35,887 nt of DNA from Trichosphaerium sp. ATCC 40318. Taxonomy: Eukaryota; Discosea; Flabellinia; Trichosidae. Below the pieces are notes generated by a model. The model saw only the letters and a program-made list of their open reading frames with translations. It ran no database searches and had not been told where the DNA came from. The stretch's first letter is position 1. Every line of letters starts with the position of its first letter. Of this stretch, positions 21,257-30,802 are shown piece by piece. The stretch covers positions 1-35,887 of the forward strand of contig JALMLS010000396.1 in assembly GCA_038496445.1 (NCBI GenBank). The letters run 5' to 3'. The translations under genes and the position numbers were made by a program.

Positions 21257-23179
21257 ATGGACGATCATGTAATTTCTTATCATTTTAATGGTTTAGGTAA
21301 GTAAGCTACGTTGCAGATGAGTAGTTTATGCTATAGAATCATGAAAGTGAGTGCTGGTGAGCGAGTAGTTTTTGCAGATGGAGGACTTTAGGAGTAGTTA
21401 TGAACTTAGAAGCTAAGAGAATAGTATCTTAGTTTTCGGACGAGATATAGTATTCAAATAGGTGATTTTTTATTTTGAACTGGTAAAGTTTTAAATGTGA
21501 ACGTTGCGCGTATAAAAGTGGTTTTATAGGTGATGGTTTAGTCAATCTTTAGTTGTTAAAAAATATATAAATTGTAGTGGGTTGTAGTTTTTGATTCTAT
21601 AGAGAGTTATTCTGAGTATGATGGACTAATTGATGATTTGGCGAAAAATTTTTAGAGTTTTAAGGAATGGGAATATATTACATGGGATTCTTATCTTTAT
21701 AGGAGAAGAATAAGCATATAGTAAATACTGTAATATTATTCAAAGTACAAATGGTTTATTGCTGGTAATTTAGTTTTACCTTTATAATGCAAACTCAACA
21801 AACAAAAGAAATTTGCCTTTATTTTGTTTGTTGGAAATCTATTAGGTCAGTTTGGTAGTAAAGAAATTGTACATCAATAAAAATAGATTTTTACAATACA
21901 TAAGGATCCAAAATTTTACAGATTACAAACAATGTGAAACATCATAATTATTATTATCAGCAAGTTAATTTAAATATGTTGAGAAAAAAGCTCCAGGATT
22001 ATAAGAAGAACATCAATAGCTCAAGCTTTGGAAACTGTGTTAAAGCAATAGATTCTATGTACCAATAGGAAAAGTCAAAGGGAATTAGTTTTGGGAGATA
22101 GACAGACAGAAAAACAGCAATTTGTTTAGATACATAATACATCAAAGTAGAGAATTTAGAAGAAAAAGCCAAGATTTGGTGCAGTAAATGTATTTTTAAT
22201 GCTATTTATGTAGCTATAGGTCAAAAAATGTCAACGTTAAAAGAATAGCATGTTATTAAAAATGAAAAATTGTTGAAGAATGTAACTTTAATATGTTCAA
22301 CTGCAAGTTCAGCAATGGTTATCAATATTTAGCTCCTTATGTAGTACATCTATAGGAGAATATTGAAGAGAATTGGGTATGGATGCTTTAATTATATATG
22401 ATGATTTAAGTAAGCATGCTAATATTTATAGCAAATATCTCTTTTATTGGGTCGTCCTCCAGGACGAGAAGCTTATCCTGGGATGTTTTTTATTTGCATT
22501 CTCGTTTATTAGAAAGATCCGCAAAATTAGTGAATCTTGGGCTGTATGGCGTTGTGGTTTAACGCGCTATGAAAATGAGAACATGTGTAGAGAGATTAGG
22601 AGAACTTTAACAGCGTTACCTATAGCAGAAACTATAGAAGAGATGTATCAGCTTATATACCAACAAACTTAATTTCTATTACGATGGACAAATTGTTTTA
22701 GATACAAACTTGTTTAAAAAAGGGTAAGACCTGCTGTTAATTTAGGTTATCTGTAAGTAGGGTAGGTCAATGGCTCAAAGTAAAATGATGAATATTTAGC
22801 AAAAGATTTAAAATTAGAATTGGCTCAATTTCGTGAGTTGAAGATTTTGCTAAATTTGATCGTCTTTAGATGAGGCTACCTTAAATTTAATAATAGAGGT
22901 CAAAGATTAATACAAATGATGTTCAAAAAAATAAAATGCCGATGCAACAGATCATCAGTTGTTATCTTTGTTTGCAGCATCTGAAGTTTTTTAGATAATA
23001 TTGCTGTAAATAAGTAGCTACTTTTGAAAATATTATGCATAAAGTAAGTATAGAAACAGTATATTTGGTAGAAATTGGTTTAAGATAATATAAGAAAACG
23101 TCAGTAAAGTTAAATGTAAAAAAATTAAATGCTTTTTTGAAGAGTTTGCAGATTGTTTTGTTTTAATTTAAAAAATTAG
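21257..23179 (+). CDS. atpA: ATP synthase F1 subunit alpha, edited (right arm)
   Basis: This is the nucleotide-binding alpha subunit of the F1 head, encoded in some protist mtDNAs (atp1). The N-terminal barrel reads VSAGERVVFADGG, VVMNLEAKRIV and VFGRDI (21345-21450). The core has KAPGL-RRTS, ETG-KAIDS-PIGKGQREL, and the P-loop GDRQTGKT, which appears only when one G is added at 22109. Next come DALIIYDDLSKHA (22383), [63 protein letters not shown] and LSVSRVGSMAQ, where a T added after 22767 gives the conserved Ser. Between the barrel and the first core motif there are about 500 bases where about 150 would be usual, so an extra ~330-base segment is present. tufA starts 7 bases after the stop. 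Confidence 0.92.
21490..21820 (+). other. Extra segment inside atpA (right arm)
   Basis: This lies between the N-terminal domain of alpha (ending near TGKVLNV) and the VGNLLGQ-like block that resumes the family pattern. It reads as VVFDSIESYSEYDG and FKEWEYITWDSYLYRRR among frame changes. Its 3' edge holds an imperfect inverted repeat, CAACAAACAAAA at 21797-21808 and its complement near 21825-21836. It could be an in-frame insertion retained in the protein or a small intervening sequence. I saw no intron core motifs. Confidence 0.35.
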
Positions 23180-23186
23180 TTAAAGT

Positions 23187-24362
23187 ATGTTGCTAAAGCA
23201 GAATCTACGGGGAAAGAGGTCTTTAAGCGTGTAAAGCCGCATGTAACAATAGAACTATAGGGCACGTAGATCATGGTAAACAACGTTAACATCAGCAATA
23301 ACTCAGGTATTATCGTTTTATACAGAACTAAAATTTTAATTATGATGAAATTGATAAAACTCCAGAAGAAAGGCGCGTGGGATTACTATAAACGCATTAC
23401 ATGTGAATATGAAACGGAAACAGACATTATACACATGTTGATTGCCCAGGACATCAGATTTTATGAAGAATATGATAATAGGAGCAATCCAGATGACGGA
23501 GTTATTTTAGTAGTAGCTTGACAGATGGTCCTCAAGAACAAACAAGGGACATATAATATTAATAAGTCAAGTAGGTATTAAAAATTTGGTGCTTTTTTTA
23601 ATAAATTAGATGCTATATTGACCCGAATTTAAAAGATTTAGTATCTTTGGAAACTTAGAGCTTTTAGAAACTTATGTTATGAAGATGTACCTTTCTCTGT
23701 GGGATCGGCGCATGAGCTATGAACGAAGTGGAAGAAAAGGGTTTTTCAGAAAATGGCATAAAAGTGTAAAAGAATTAATGCGCTAATAGATGAAAAAATA
23801 CCTTTACAGTTAGAAATAAAGATGATCGTTTATAATGCCTATAGAAGATGTTTATACAATTCAGGTCGAGGTACTGTAGTATCGGATGCATAGAACAAGG
23901 TATTGTAAAAAGTGTCAAGATTTGGAATTGGTAGGTTCTGATGTAATAAAAACAACATGTTACGTGTAGAAATGTTTCATAAATAATGAACGATGCTATG
24001 GCGGGTGAAAATGTTGGGTTTTAATAAAAGTGTAAAAAGAAAACAAGTTATACGAGAATGGTTTTATGTGATTTAAAAGCGTTGTGCCTAAAAATGAATT
24101 TAGAGCGCAGTCTATATTTTGACAAGAAAAGAGGGAGGAAGAAAAAACCATTTAGTTCTGTTTTCAACCTCAATTTTTTTTTAGAACATCTAATGTTACG
24201 GGACAATAAAGGTTTTAAATGAGGATGAAGTAATTTTACCTGGGCAAATGAAAAAATAGAGTAAAGTTGATGTCTAAAGTTGCGTTAAATGAAAATTACA
24301 ATTTACAATAAGAGAAGGACAAATACAGTAGGTAAGGAAAAATAATAGAAATAATTAAGTAA
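23187..24362 (+). CDS. tufA: Translation elongation factor Tu, edited (right arm)
   Basis: EF-Tu is a GTPase that brings aminoacyl-tRNA to the ribosome. From ATG 23187 the reading is AKAESTGKEVFKRVKPHV, then TIGTIGHVDHGK-TTLT (G1), YDEIDKTPEER-ARGITIN (switch I), HVEYETE, HVDCPGH (G3), MKNMI-GAIQM-DG, DGPQEQTR, QVGIKNLVLF-NKLD (G4) and VGSA (G5). Domain 2 has SGRGTVV and IEQGIVK, then VEMF-HK, AMAGENVGF. Domain 3 ends with ILPGQ, VKLMSKVAL, TIREG, TVGKGKIIEIIK and TAA 24360. After about 30 single-base additions the length is close to 400 residues, normal for the family. Decided additions are G at 23252, A after 23280 and G after 23495. It sits 7 bases after atpA and 8 before cob. Mitochondrial tufA is otherwise known mainly from jakobids. 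Confidence 0.95.
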
Positions 24363-24370
24363 AATCAGTT

Positions 24371-25391
24371 ATGTGGAAAAGTAATAAATTACAAAAGTAG
24401 CATATGAGTTTGGATTGGTTATAGAGCACATCTAATTTAAGTTATAATTGAAGTTATGGTGGGTAGCGTTAATTTTTTTATTAATTCAATATTAACGGGT
24501 GTATTATTAGCGGCAATATATACGCAGGTGATTTTGAAGGTCTTTAAATGTAATTATGCGTGAAGTTTACGAAGGTGATGATTAAGATTAGCTCATGTAC
24601 ATGGTGCTGTATGTTTTTTTTTGTTGTTTATATTCATATGCTAAGGGGATTGTTTATAGTTCTTATTTATATCCTAGACACATTTATGAATGTCAGGAGT
24701 ATTAGTATTGTTAGTAATGTATTTACTGCTTTATTAGTTATATTTTACCTTGAGTCAAATGAGCTATTGAGCTACCATTATTATATTATATCTAATAGAT
24801 GTTTTCCAGGGTGAAAGAAGAAATTTTTCCTTTTGTTATGGGAGGTTTTCTTTTAGTCATGAAATGTTATACAGATGTTTTAGTTTACATTATTTTTTTA
24901 GCTTTTTTTTATTAGGTTTAGTTTTGTGCATTTAATTTTATTACATGAAACTGGTCGACAAATAATACAGAGGAGATGGATTTATAGATTCGGTAGCTTT
25001 GGTGTATATTTTTTAATAAAAGATTTATATGTGTTTTTTTAGTTATAGGTGTTTATGGTTATATGTATTTTCATGATCTTATGCAACATGTATGAAAATA
25101 TGATTTTGGCAAACATTATGTGACGCCAAGATTAATAAAACCAGAATGTATTTTTTGCCTTTTTATGTATGATAAAATTGGTTTATAATAAAAATTTAGG
25201 TTGTTACATTTAGCTTGTGCCATAGGTTGTTTGTTAGGCTTGGTTTTTTGGGCCGTAGTGAATTGAAAGGGTTTATTTTGATATTATAGGAAAAACATAT
25301 GTATGTTTTTAGCTTGTAACTTAGTTGATTTAGCGTATGTTCGGGTGAAACTATGCGTTATCCTTGATCTTGTAATTTAATGAAAGCTTAA
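24371..25391 (+). CDS. cob: Apocytochrome b, edited (right arm)
   Basis: This is the haem-carrying core subunit of complex III. The recognised blocks are WWVALIFLLIQYLTGVLLAA (~24457), VIMREVYEG-WWLRLAHVHGA (24555-24605, with TGA TGA read as two Trp at 24576-24581), FFFVVYIHMLRGLFY-SSYLYPR (24615-24680, including the haem-binding His), SLHYFFSFFF and HLILLHETG (~24880-24955), and YVTPRLI-PEWYFLPFY (25117-25165), where one G is missing after PE. The C-terminal part reads HLACAIGCLLGLVFWAVVNWKG with TGA as Trp. The start may be ATG 24371 or 24404; I chose 24371 because the frame between them is coding-like and it follows tufA by 8 bases. At about 350 residues after correction it is slightly short at the C-terminus. 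Confidence 0.95.
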
Positions 25392-25430
25392 TTATTTATT
25401 ATTTAGGTTTTTAGTTTTATATATAGTATG

Positions 25431-25450
25431 TAGTAGATCATGATCTACTA
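25431..25450. repeat. 20-bp perfect palindrome between cob and orf64 (right arm)
   Basis: TAGTAGATCA is followed by its complement. It lies 40 bases after the cob stop and just before orf64, another case of a palindrome at a gene boundary. Confidence 0.9.
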
Positions 25451-25461
25451 TAATAATTAAA

Positions 25462-25656
25462 ATATTAAAAAGTAAAATAATAAATAATATTCCTTTTTTT
25501 TTAGAAAAATTATTTAAAAAAACTAAAATAGTGCTTTTAAATAATTTTTATGTATTTAGCGAATCTGTTCAATGAACTTTAGAAGATTTTAGAGAACAAT
25601 TAGAGTTAGATTTTGCTATGTTTAATGATTATCTTGAAAAAAAAAAAAAAAAATAA
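25462..25656 (+). CDS. orf64, hypothetical, intact with UGA=Trp (right arm)
   Basis: I do not recognise this gene. ATA 25462 to TAA 25654 is open for 64 codons without frame change, with one TGA read as Trp in SESVQWTLEDFREQLELD. The N-terminal third is basic and hydrophobic, the middle acidic and helical, and the end is a Lys run encoded by a 17-base A tract. Composition and an even codon pattern suggest a real gene rather than chance. It may be the conserved end of a longer edited gene. Confidence 0.45.
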
Positions 25657-28030
25657 ATGAGAACAGTTTAAAATATACTGTTAAAAAGTTTAGCAATTAG
25701 AAGTAGATTAACAGGACAAATACATCATATGTGAGGTTAAATCCATCAGGCAATTTGTGCTAGATCTAGTATTAGATATTTGAAGAGAATATCGGATCAA
25801 AATGCTAATATAGGTTCGTATATAGAATAGATATTATTATCCAAGAAAAGAGAGAAAAAAACGTAGGAGTATTTCGTACGTTTACAACGTTTATTATTAT
25901 TTTATAATTTCTTACGCATAGGCGTATAAGCGATATGATAAGAAAGCAAGGCCAAATCGGAAAGTGTAGTTGGTCAAATTCTAAATTTTTAGAATGTCGA
26001 TTGGGGGTAGTGTATTTAGATTAAATATTGTGGATACTATGTATGATTCACGAAGTTTTTATCTTGTGGTTTTTATTATTAAATGGTGTAGTATAAGGCA
26101 TCCAAATTATACAGTAAGATTATATAAATGTTAAGTTTAAATTATGAGGACAAAAATTATTTACATGTAAATTAATTTTAAGTTGCAGCGTTTACGTTGT
26201 TTGGTTGTTGATTTACTTTAATGTACCAATTTTTATCTTTTTGATTTTAGTATGTGATGTTTTTATTTAATAAGTACCCTAAACGGAAAGTGTCGTGTAT
26301 CCACTTGTAGTTTAGATTTTAACATAGAAGAACATATAATAGTTCCGTAAAAAAACAGAGCGGAAGATTTTCATATAAGAATATTTAGAGTTTACAATAT
26401 AAATAAAAAAATGTTTGATATTTTATTAATTTTAGTTTTATTAAACTTATTTTAGGGGATTTAGCTATGTTGCAGTTATTGAGTCGTTTACATCATAGAA
26501 GCAGAAGGTAAGAAGGAAACTACACAATTGAGGGAATGTTTAGGCTATATCTTAATTATTAGAAAGTGTAACTTCTGGTTGAGTATATTTTTAAAGTATT
26601 TAAAGAACTTTATGAAAAAAAATTAAAAATTGATTTTTAATTTTTTGCTTAATAGTGTAGAAAAAGGTAAGAACTAGAAAAAGAAAAATTAATTTTAATT
26701 TTTCTACCAAGGTAACGTTTTTATTAAAAAAAATTTTAAATAGTATATTTAAGTTTTTTTTAATAAATTGCAAAATAATAATTTGTAAATATATTTTTGC
26801 GTTATGGCTTTATAAAAAGATTTGTGTTATAAGCATGTATTTGTACATTATACAAAAAACGTTTGGATTGATTAGATATTGAAGAGAGTGAGCTCTTGAA
26901 TGAGCTGGTTTTTATGCCGTTGATTCTTTTATAATAAGATAATGACATTGATAAGAGTTTATCTGATTGATTACATATATATCCACGTGGGTATATAGAT
27001 GGTTATTAGTACGACGAGGCTTAGTCCTATAGGTAGACGTAGAGAGGGTAGGGTTATTGAAGAATTAATTTTGGTTGGTAAAGCGTCGTTATGTAAATTT
27101 TAGGAGTCTTTTTATTTGGATTTAGTTACTTTTGTGGGAAAGTAATTGTTGGATCGCTCTAAGTTATTTAGGTGCCAAAAATAAGGATGATAATTATCGT
27201 AAAGTAGAAATAATTTTGTGCATTATATTTGGTTAATAGGTATGGGAACCAACGTTGAGATAAAAGAAAATAGTATATTATGAATATTGAGTAAATAAAT
27301 TAATGCAGTGAAAAGACAGCCTCATATTTTAAGTTCGAATATACTTATGTTATGTTTTGTATGGTGTTCCTATATTAATAGATTATTAGGTGAATTTAGA
27401 AAAAGAAGCGAAAAATGAAACTTAAATATTTTTGAGTATAAAAAGTAGAGTAATAAAATAGTTGAGAAAGATTTATAAAAAATAGAAAGTATATTCTTGG
27501 GAATTAATTTTTATGTATGGTCCTGATGGTATAGAGATGTAAAAAAACAAAATATAGGAAGGGAAAGAAAGATTGGGAAAGCTATCTGCAGAAGAAAAAA
27601 AATTAGCTGAATATGATACAAAAATTTGAGTAATATGAAAGTGAAATTAAGAAGATTACGCTTTTATTTATTTAAGTTTTTTTTTTTATTATTCGTCTTT
27701 TGAAAATATTTTAAGTTGAGTGCATTATGTAAAGATATTTTTGTGAGAAATAATTAAAACATGTTGATTTATGCGTAATATGAGATATATACTATAAGAT
27801 ATTGACTTAGTTATAGGATATAAGACTTTTATTTATGAGATTTTTTTTTAAAAGTATGGTGGAATATATTTTGTAAAATTAGAAGATTTAAGAATCGTAT
27901 ATATTGTTGATAAAAAATATATTTCTTTACTTTTATTTTTTTTTAAAGTTATATTGACATATTATAATATTAAAGGGTATTATAAAGATATTTTTTTTTA
28001 TATTACTAATACCTTCTTATATTATATATT
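25657..28030 (+). other. 2.4-kb stretch of probable edited genes, unassigned (right arm)
   Basis: Coding-like blocks in shifting frames on the + strand suggest edited genes that I could not identify. Examples are LAIRSRLTGQIHHMWG (~25680, Trp by TGA), MVISTTRLSPIGRRREG-VIEELILVG (~26998-27080), and KLSAEEKKLAEYDTK (~27580). The Arg-rich middle block resembles ribosomal proteins in composition only. A 30-nt inverted repeat (AAAAAATTAAAAAT and its complement) lies near 26622-26651. The mirror copy is about 1022-3400, where the arms differ by a one-base A-run change near 1830. Confidence 0.35.
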
Positions 28031-28032
28031 TT

Positions 28033-28300
28033 TTAATTAGATCAAAAAAAAAAATAAAAGAAATAAATAAAAAAAAAGTTAAAAAAGTAAAAGAAGTAAA
28101 ACAAAAAATAAAAAAAATAAAAAAAGAAGTAAAACAAAAAATAAAAAAAATAACGAGAGTAATAAAAGAAAAAAAGAGTATATTAAAAAAAAAATATATT
28201 TTTTTTATTTATTTCTTTCGTTATTTTTGAAAAAAAAAGAGTATAATAAAAAAAATATATTTTTTTTATTTATTTCTTTCGTTATTTCTGAAAAAAAAAG
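28033..28300. repeat. AT-rich tandem repeats (right arm)
   Basis: Two kinds are visible: a ~33-nt A-rich unit beginning GAAGTAAAACAAAAAATA (28093 and 28126), and a ~60-nt unit containing AGAGTATA, a long A/T block and TTATTTCTTTCGTTATTT (about 28169-28228 and 28229-28290, with a truncated third start). The long units are themselves partly inverted-repeat-like. This is non-coding and prone to slippage. The mirror copy is about 757-1015. Confidence 0.8.
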
Positions 28301-28364
28301 AGCAAAAATTAAAATACAGTTTAAATGTATTAAATATAAGCATCATGAGTAGCTTAAATTTATT

Positions 28365-28462
28365 AAATAAGGTTAAAAAAAAGAAAAATATTATACCCTT
28401 TGATCATTATTTTAAAATAATGATCAAAGGGTATAATATTTTTCTTTTTTTTAACCTTATTT
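28365..28462. repeat. 98-bp perfect palindrome (right arm)
   Basis: The 49-bp arms meet at TTT|AAA (28411-28416) with no loop. The open frame reading across it from 28345 is probably accidental. The mirror copy is 597-694. Confidence 0.95.
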
Positions 28463-28504
28463 TTTTTTTTTTCTTTTTTTTAGAAAAAGAAAAAAAAAAT
28501 GAGG

Positions 28505-28604
28505 TTTTTTTTAATAAGGTGTTTTATGTTTTCAGTGCTTTTATTCTTCTTAAATTTAAGAAGAATAAAAGCACTGAAAACATAAAACACCTTATTAAAA
28601 AAAA
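28505..28604. repeat. 100-bp perfect palindrome (right arm)
   Basis: The 50-bp arms meet at AAA|TTT (28552-28557) with no loop. Only 42 bases separate it from the previous palindrome, and the spacer is itself an A/T-run inverted repeat, so the three form one block of hairpins. The mirror copy is 454-553. Confidence 0.95.
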
Positions 28605-29050
28605 GGAAAAACTCATAAAAGAAAAAATAAAAAAGAAAAAAAAACATAGTTATGTATATATATTAAATTTAAAAAAAGAAATAAAGCAAGCATAGAACGT
28701 AAAAAAAGTAAAAAAGAATTATATACTTGAGTTTGCGTATAGTACATTTTTATTGTGTGGATACTATTTTTAACTGTGTAAAAAGTCTTTATGGCGTCGA
28801 ATCTTGATACAGATATCAAATTAAACAGGCTAATCTTTGAGAAGACCCCTGTTGTGTGTATAAATACAGTTTCTATGATGATATATATCAAATCTTATTT
28901 AAATACCAAAAACTTTAAGTTTTTTGCGTATAAATGTTTAAATTTATGTATAAATGTGTAGCTGCATTATTAAAAACCTTGGTTATAGGTATGTTGCTAA
29001 ATTAAAAGTGTTTTTAATTTTATATTTATTTTAAAAGAATATTATTGTTA
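28605..29050. other. Outer end of right arm, no clear gene
   Basis: AT-rich sequence without a supported gene. Relative to its mirror (1-453) it shows the densest substitutions and indels of the whole repeat, near 28837-28885 and 28960-29000. Confidence 0.4.
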
Positions 29051-29636
29051 AGTATAAAAGGTGTAAGGCATTCAGTAATAGAAATAGGATATCAAAAAGA
29101 AAAGAAATATAGAGCATGGGAAAATAGCTGGTTGAACAGAAATAGAAATAAAAAATAGATTAAGGAAGCTTGGGAAAAGGAAGTTAAGGTTACCTATATT
29201 AAAAAAGCTGAGGAAATATCTATGAGGAGCTTTATAAAAAAGCAATGGATGAAGGATGATAAAGATTATTTATAAATTATCGCAGCGCATGGTCATCCAG
29301 GAACTTTATGAAAATGACTCAAATAGATTATTGGGCAGATACAAAAAGAGAAAAGATAAGAAACAGAAAAAAAGAGAAAAAAGAAAAAAAGTGATAGTAA
29401 AAATATTGTCTTTTTTTTTTAAATCTATTAATTTTATATTTTTTAATTTTATAAAATTAATATTTTTATGTTTAAATAGATTTGATTTGTATGATTATTT
29501 ATTTTTTAATTTAGAAAAAAAAATGAAAAATAAAATAAAAAGATTTGAGCAAAGAAAAAAGAAAAAAGTAATATCTAAAGAAGAAAAAGAACAACTCGAA
29601 TGAGAATTAGCTGTATCAGGTAAAATTGAAGAGTAA
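29051..29636 (+). CDS. Unknown basic protein, single-copy region, few frame changes
   Basis: I do not recognise this gene. From 29051 a frame reads IKGVRHSVIEIGYQKEKKY, then WENSWLNRN and KEAWEKEVKVTYIKKAEE, with isolated stops. From 29256 a second frame continues for 126 codons to TAA 29634 with TGA 29601 as Trp. One or two insertions would join them into about 195 residues. The product is strongly basic with coiled-coil-like Lys/Glu stretches around a hydrophobic centre encoded by T-rich DNA (29410-29500). It begins where the giant repeat ends, so its 5' end may lie in the repeat. Confidence 0.4.
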
Positions 29637-29662
29637 AAATGGATTATTTGATAATAAGGTAG

Positions 29663-29884
29663 AATTTTTTTCCTGAGTCCATACAAAATGCAACATTTTT
29701 ATTTGAAGAAGAATTGAAAAAAAAATGAAATAATATTAAATTTAAAAAATTAAAATTAAATAAATTTTTCTGGGAAGAAGAATATCATTTAAAAAAAAAG
29801 AGAATAGAAAATTGGTGAGGTTGGGATTATTATTATTTCAACAAAGAGGAAATAATTTTAAAGGTTTATTTAAAAAAGAAATAA
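29663..29884 (+). CDS. Unknown small protein rich in Lys, Glu and Trp
   Basis: I do not recognise this gene. The frame is open for 73 codons to TAA 29882, including the block NWWGWDYYYFNKEE, with TGA as Trp twice. In the same frame an ATG lies upstream at 29639 but is followed by TAG 29660, so the true start needs editing or an alternative initiator. A 68-bp perfect palindrome begins 7 bases after the stop. Confidence 0.4.
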
Positions 29885-29890
29885 GAAAAG

Positions 29891-29958
29891 AAAAAAAATA
29901 AATAAAAGAATAGAGGTATTAAACGTTTAATACCTCTATTCTTTTATTTATTTTTTTT
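29891..29958. repeat. 68-bp perfect palindrome
   Basis: The 34-bp arms meet at AAAC|GTTT (29921-29928). It directly follows the small ORF ending at 29884, a terminator- or processing-like position. Confidence 0.97.
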
Positions 29959-30061
29959 AGTATAAGTATTTTATATCAAGTAAAGTATCAAATTTTTGAA
30001 ACTTTTTAATTAAATTATTTAAATTTTTTAATTACTTTAGTGTTAAGCTTATATAGTTTTA

Positions 30062-30211
30062 TATTAAGGAGAAAAGAAGATCCTTTTATAGAGGTCACTA
30101 AACTTACTTTTATCCATATATCGCTCACGTCTTGAATTCAAGACGTGAGCGATATATGGATAAAAGTAAGTTTAGTGACCTCTATAAAAGGATCTTCTTT
30201 TCTCCTTAATA
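30062..30211. repeat. 150-bp perfect palindrome
   Basis: The 75-bp arms meet at GAA|TTC (30134-30139) with no loop. Coding-like sequence begins within a few bases of its right end. Confidence 0.97.
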
Positions 30212-30214
30212 CAA

Positions 30215-30802
30215 AGAAATAAAGAAAATTTAATAAAAGCATTTGAGAAAGTGACAATTTGTTAAAAAATTGAAAAAAGAAGGCAAGAAGAAGATTTAGA
30301 TTTAGAAAATTATACGTTTCTAGAAAAATGAAGTATGAAATGATAAATAAAGTGGGTTTGTATTTTGGTGGATCATATGGACCTTCAGTCAGGTTTATGA
30401 AAATATCTATTATATAGGGAGAATGTGAAGGAGTTTGATCACAGAGATGATTGAATGAGGAAATAAAAAAATATATATCTTTAGTTTTTTGCAGGTAGGT
30501 CTTGCTTTTAAGGTAGTAAAAAAGAAAATCCGATGAGTGACTTGAACAGACTGTTGGCAACAGTTTAGGCCAAAGATAAATACTAAAAATTATAATATAG
30601 GAAACGTGGATTTCCAATTAATCAATTTATACAAGGTTATAATTGGGGGGACTTTTAGTGCATTGAGAAACTATGGGCGTAATAATTTTGAGGTATACAT
30701 GATTATGTTTACATATACAAAATATGTTGGATTCTTTAGTGATGTAAACTTTAAAACAAAAATAGGGGAATCAAGAGAGCTGATGTATTTTCTATTCGTT
30801 TA
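30215..30802 (+). CDS. Unknown gene with a long intact Trp-rich frame
   Basis: I do not recognise this gene. The 5' part reads EIKENLIKAFEKVTI and EDLDLENYTFLEKW. After about two frame changes near 30330 a frame runs uninterrupted from about 30340 to TAA 30800, more than 150 codons. TGA is used as Trp at least four times (blocks GFVFWWIIWTFSQVYENIYY, RWVTWTDCWQQFRPK, IIGGTFSALRNYGRNNFEVY). Trp, Tyr and Ile content and an amphipathic pattern suggest a folded protein, partly hydrophobic. The opposite-strand frame 30138-30617 is a shadow of this gene and of the palindrome. No family is evident. Confidence 0.5.

Larger units (their letters stand above)
14529..29051 (+). repeat. Right arm of the 29-kb giant inverted repeat
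   Basis: This is the reverse complement of 1-14528. I annotate the genes in full on this arm because they read on the + strand. The repeat stops at 29051, exactly where the window's left end runs out, so the true boundary is unknown: the symmetry could continue beyond position 1 in the real molecule. Confidence 0.97.

Noticed and set aside
21490-21820. Group I or group II intron in atpA
   Set aside because: No conserved core (P, Q, R, S or domain V) or intron-encoded endonuclease motif could be found.
14529-29051. The frame breaks could mean nuclear copies of mtDNA or pseudogenes.
   Set aside because: All breaks are single missing bases and the corrected proteins keep every invariant residue. 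tRNA genes show the same losses with otherwise compensatory stems. Decay would bring substitutions, stops and larger deletions.
14529-29051. The missing bases could be simple sequencing errors in homopolymers.
   Set aside because: Losses often hit runs of only two bases while runs of 9-17 A or T agree between arms, and several ORFs of 60-200 codons are intact. I cannot fully exclude it without RNA, so it stays as the main alternative.
30138-30617. 159-codon frame on the - strand
   Set aside because: It runs antisense to a Trp-rich + strand frame that extends further once TGA is Trp, and it crosses half of a perfect palindrome. Its composition is that of a complement of coding DNA.
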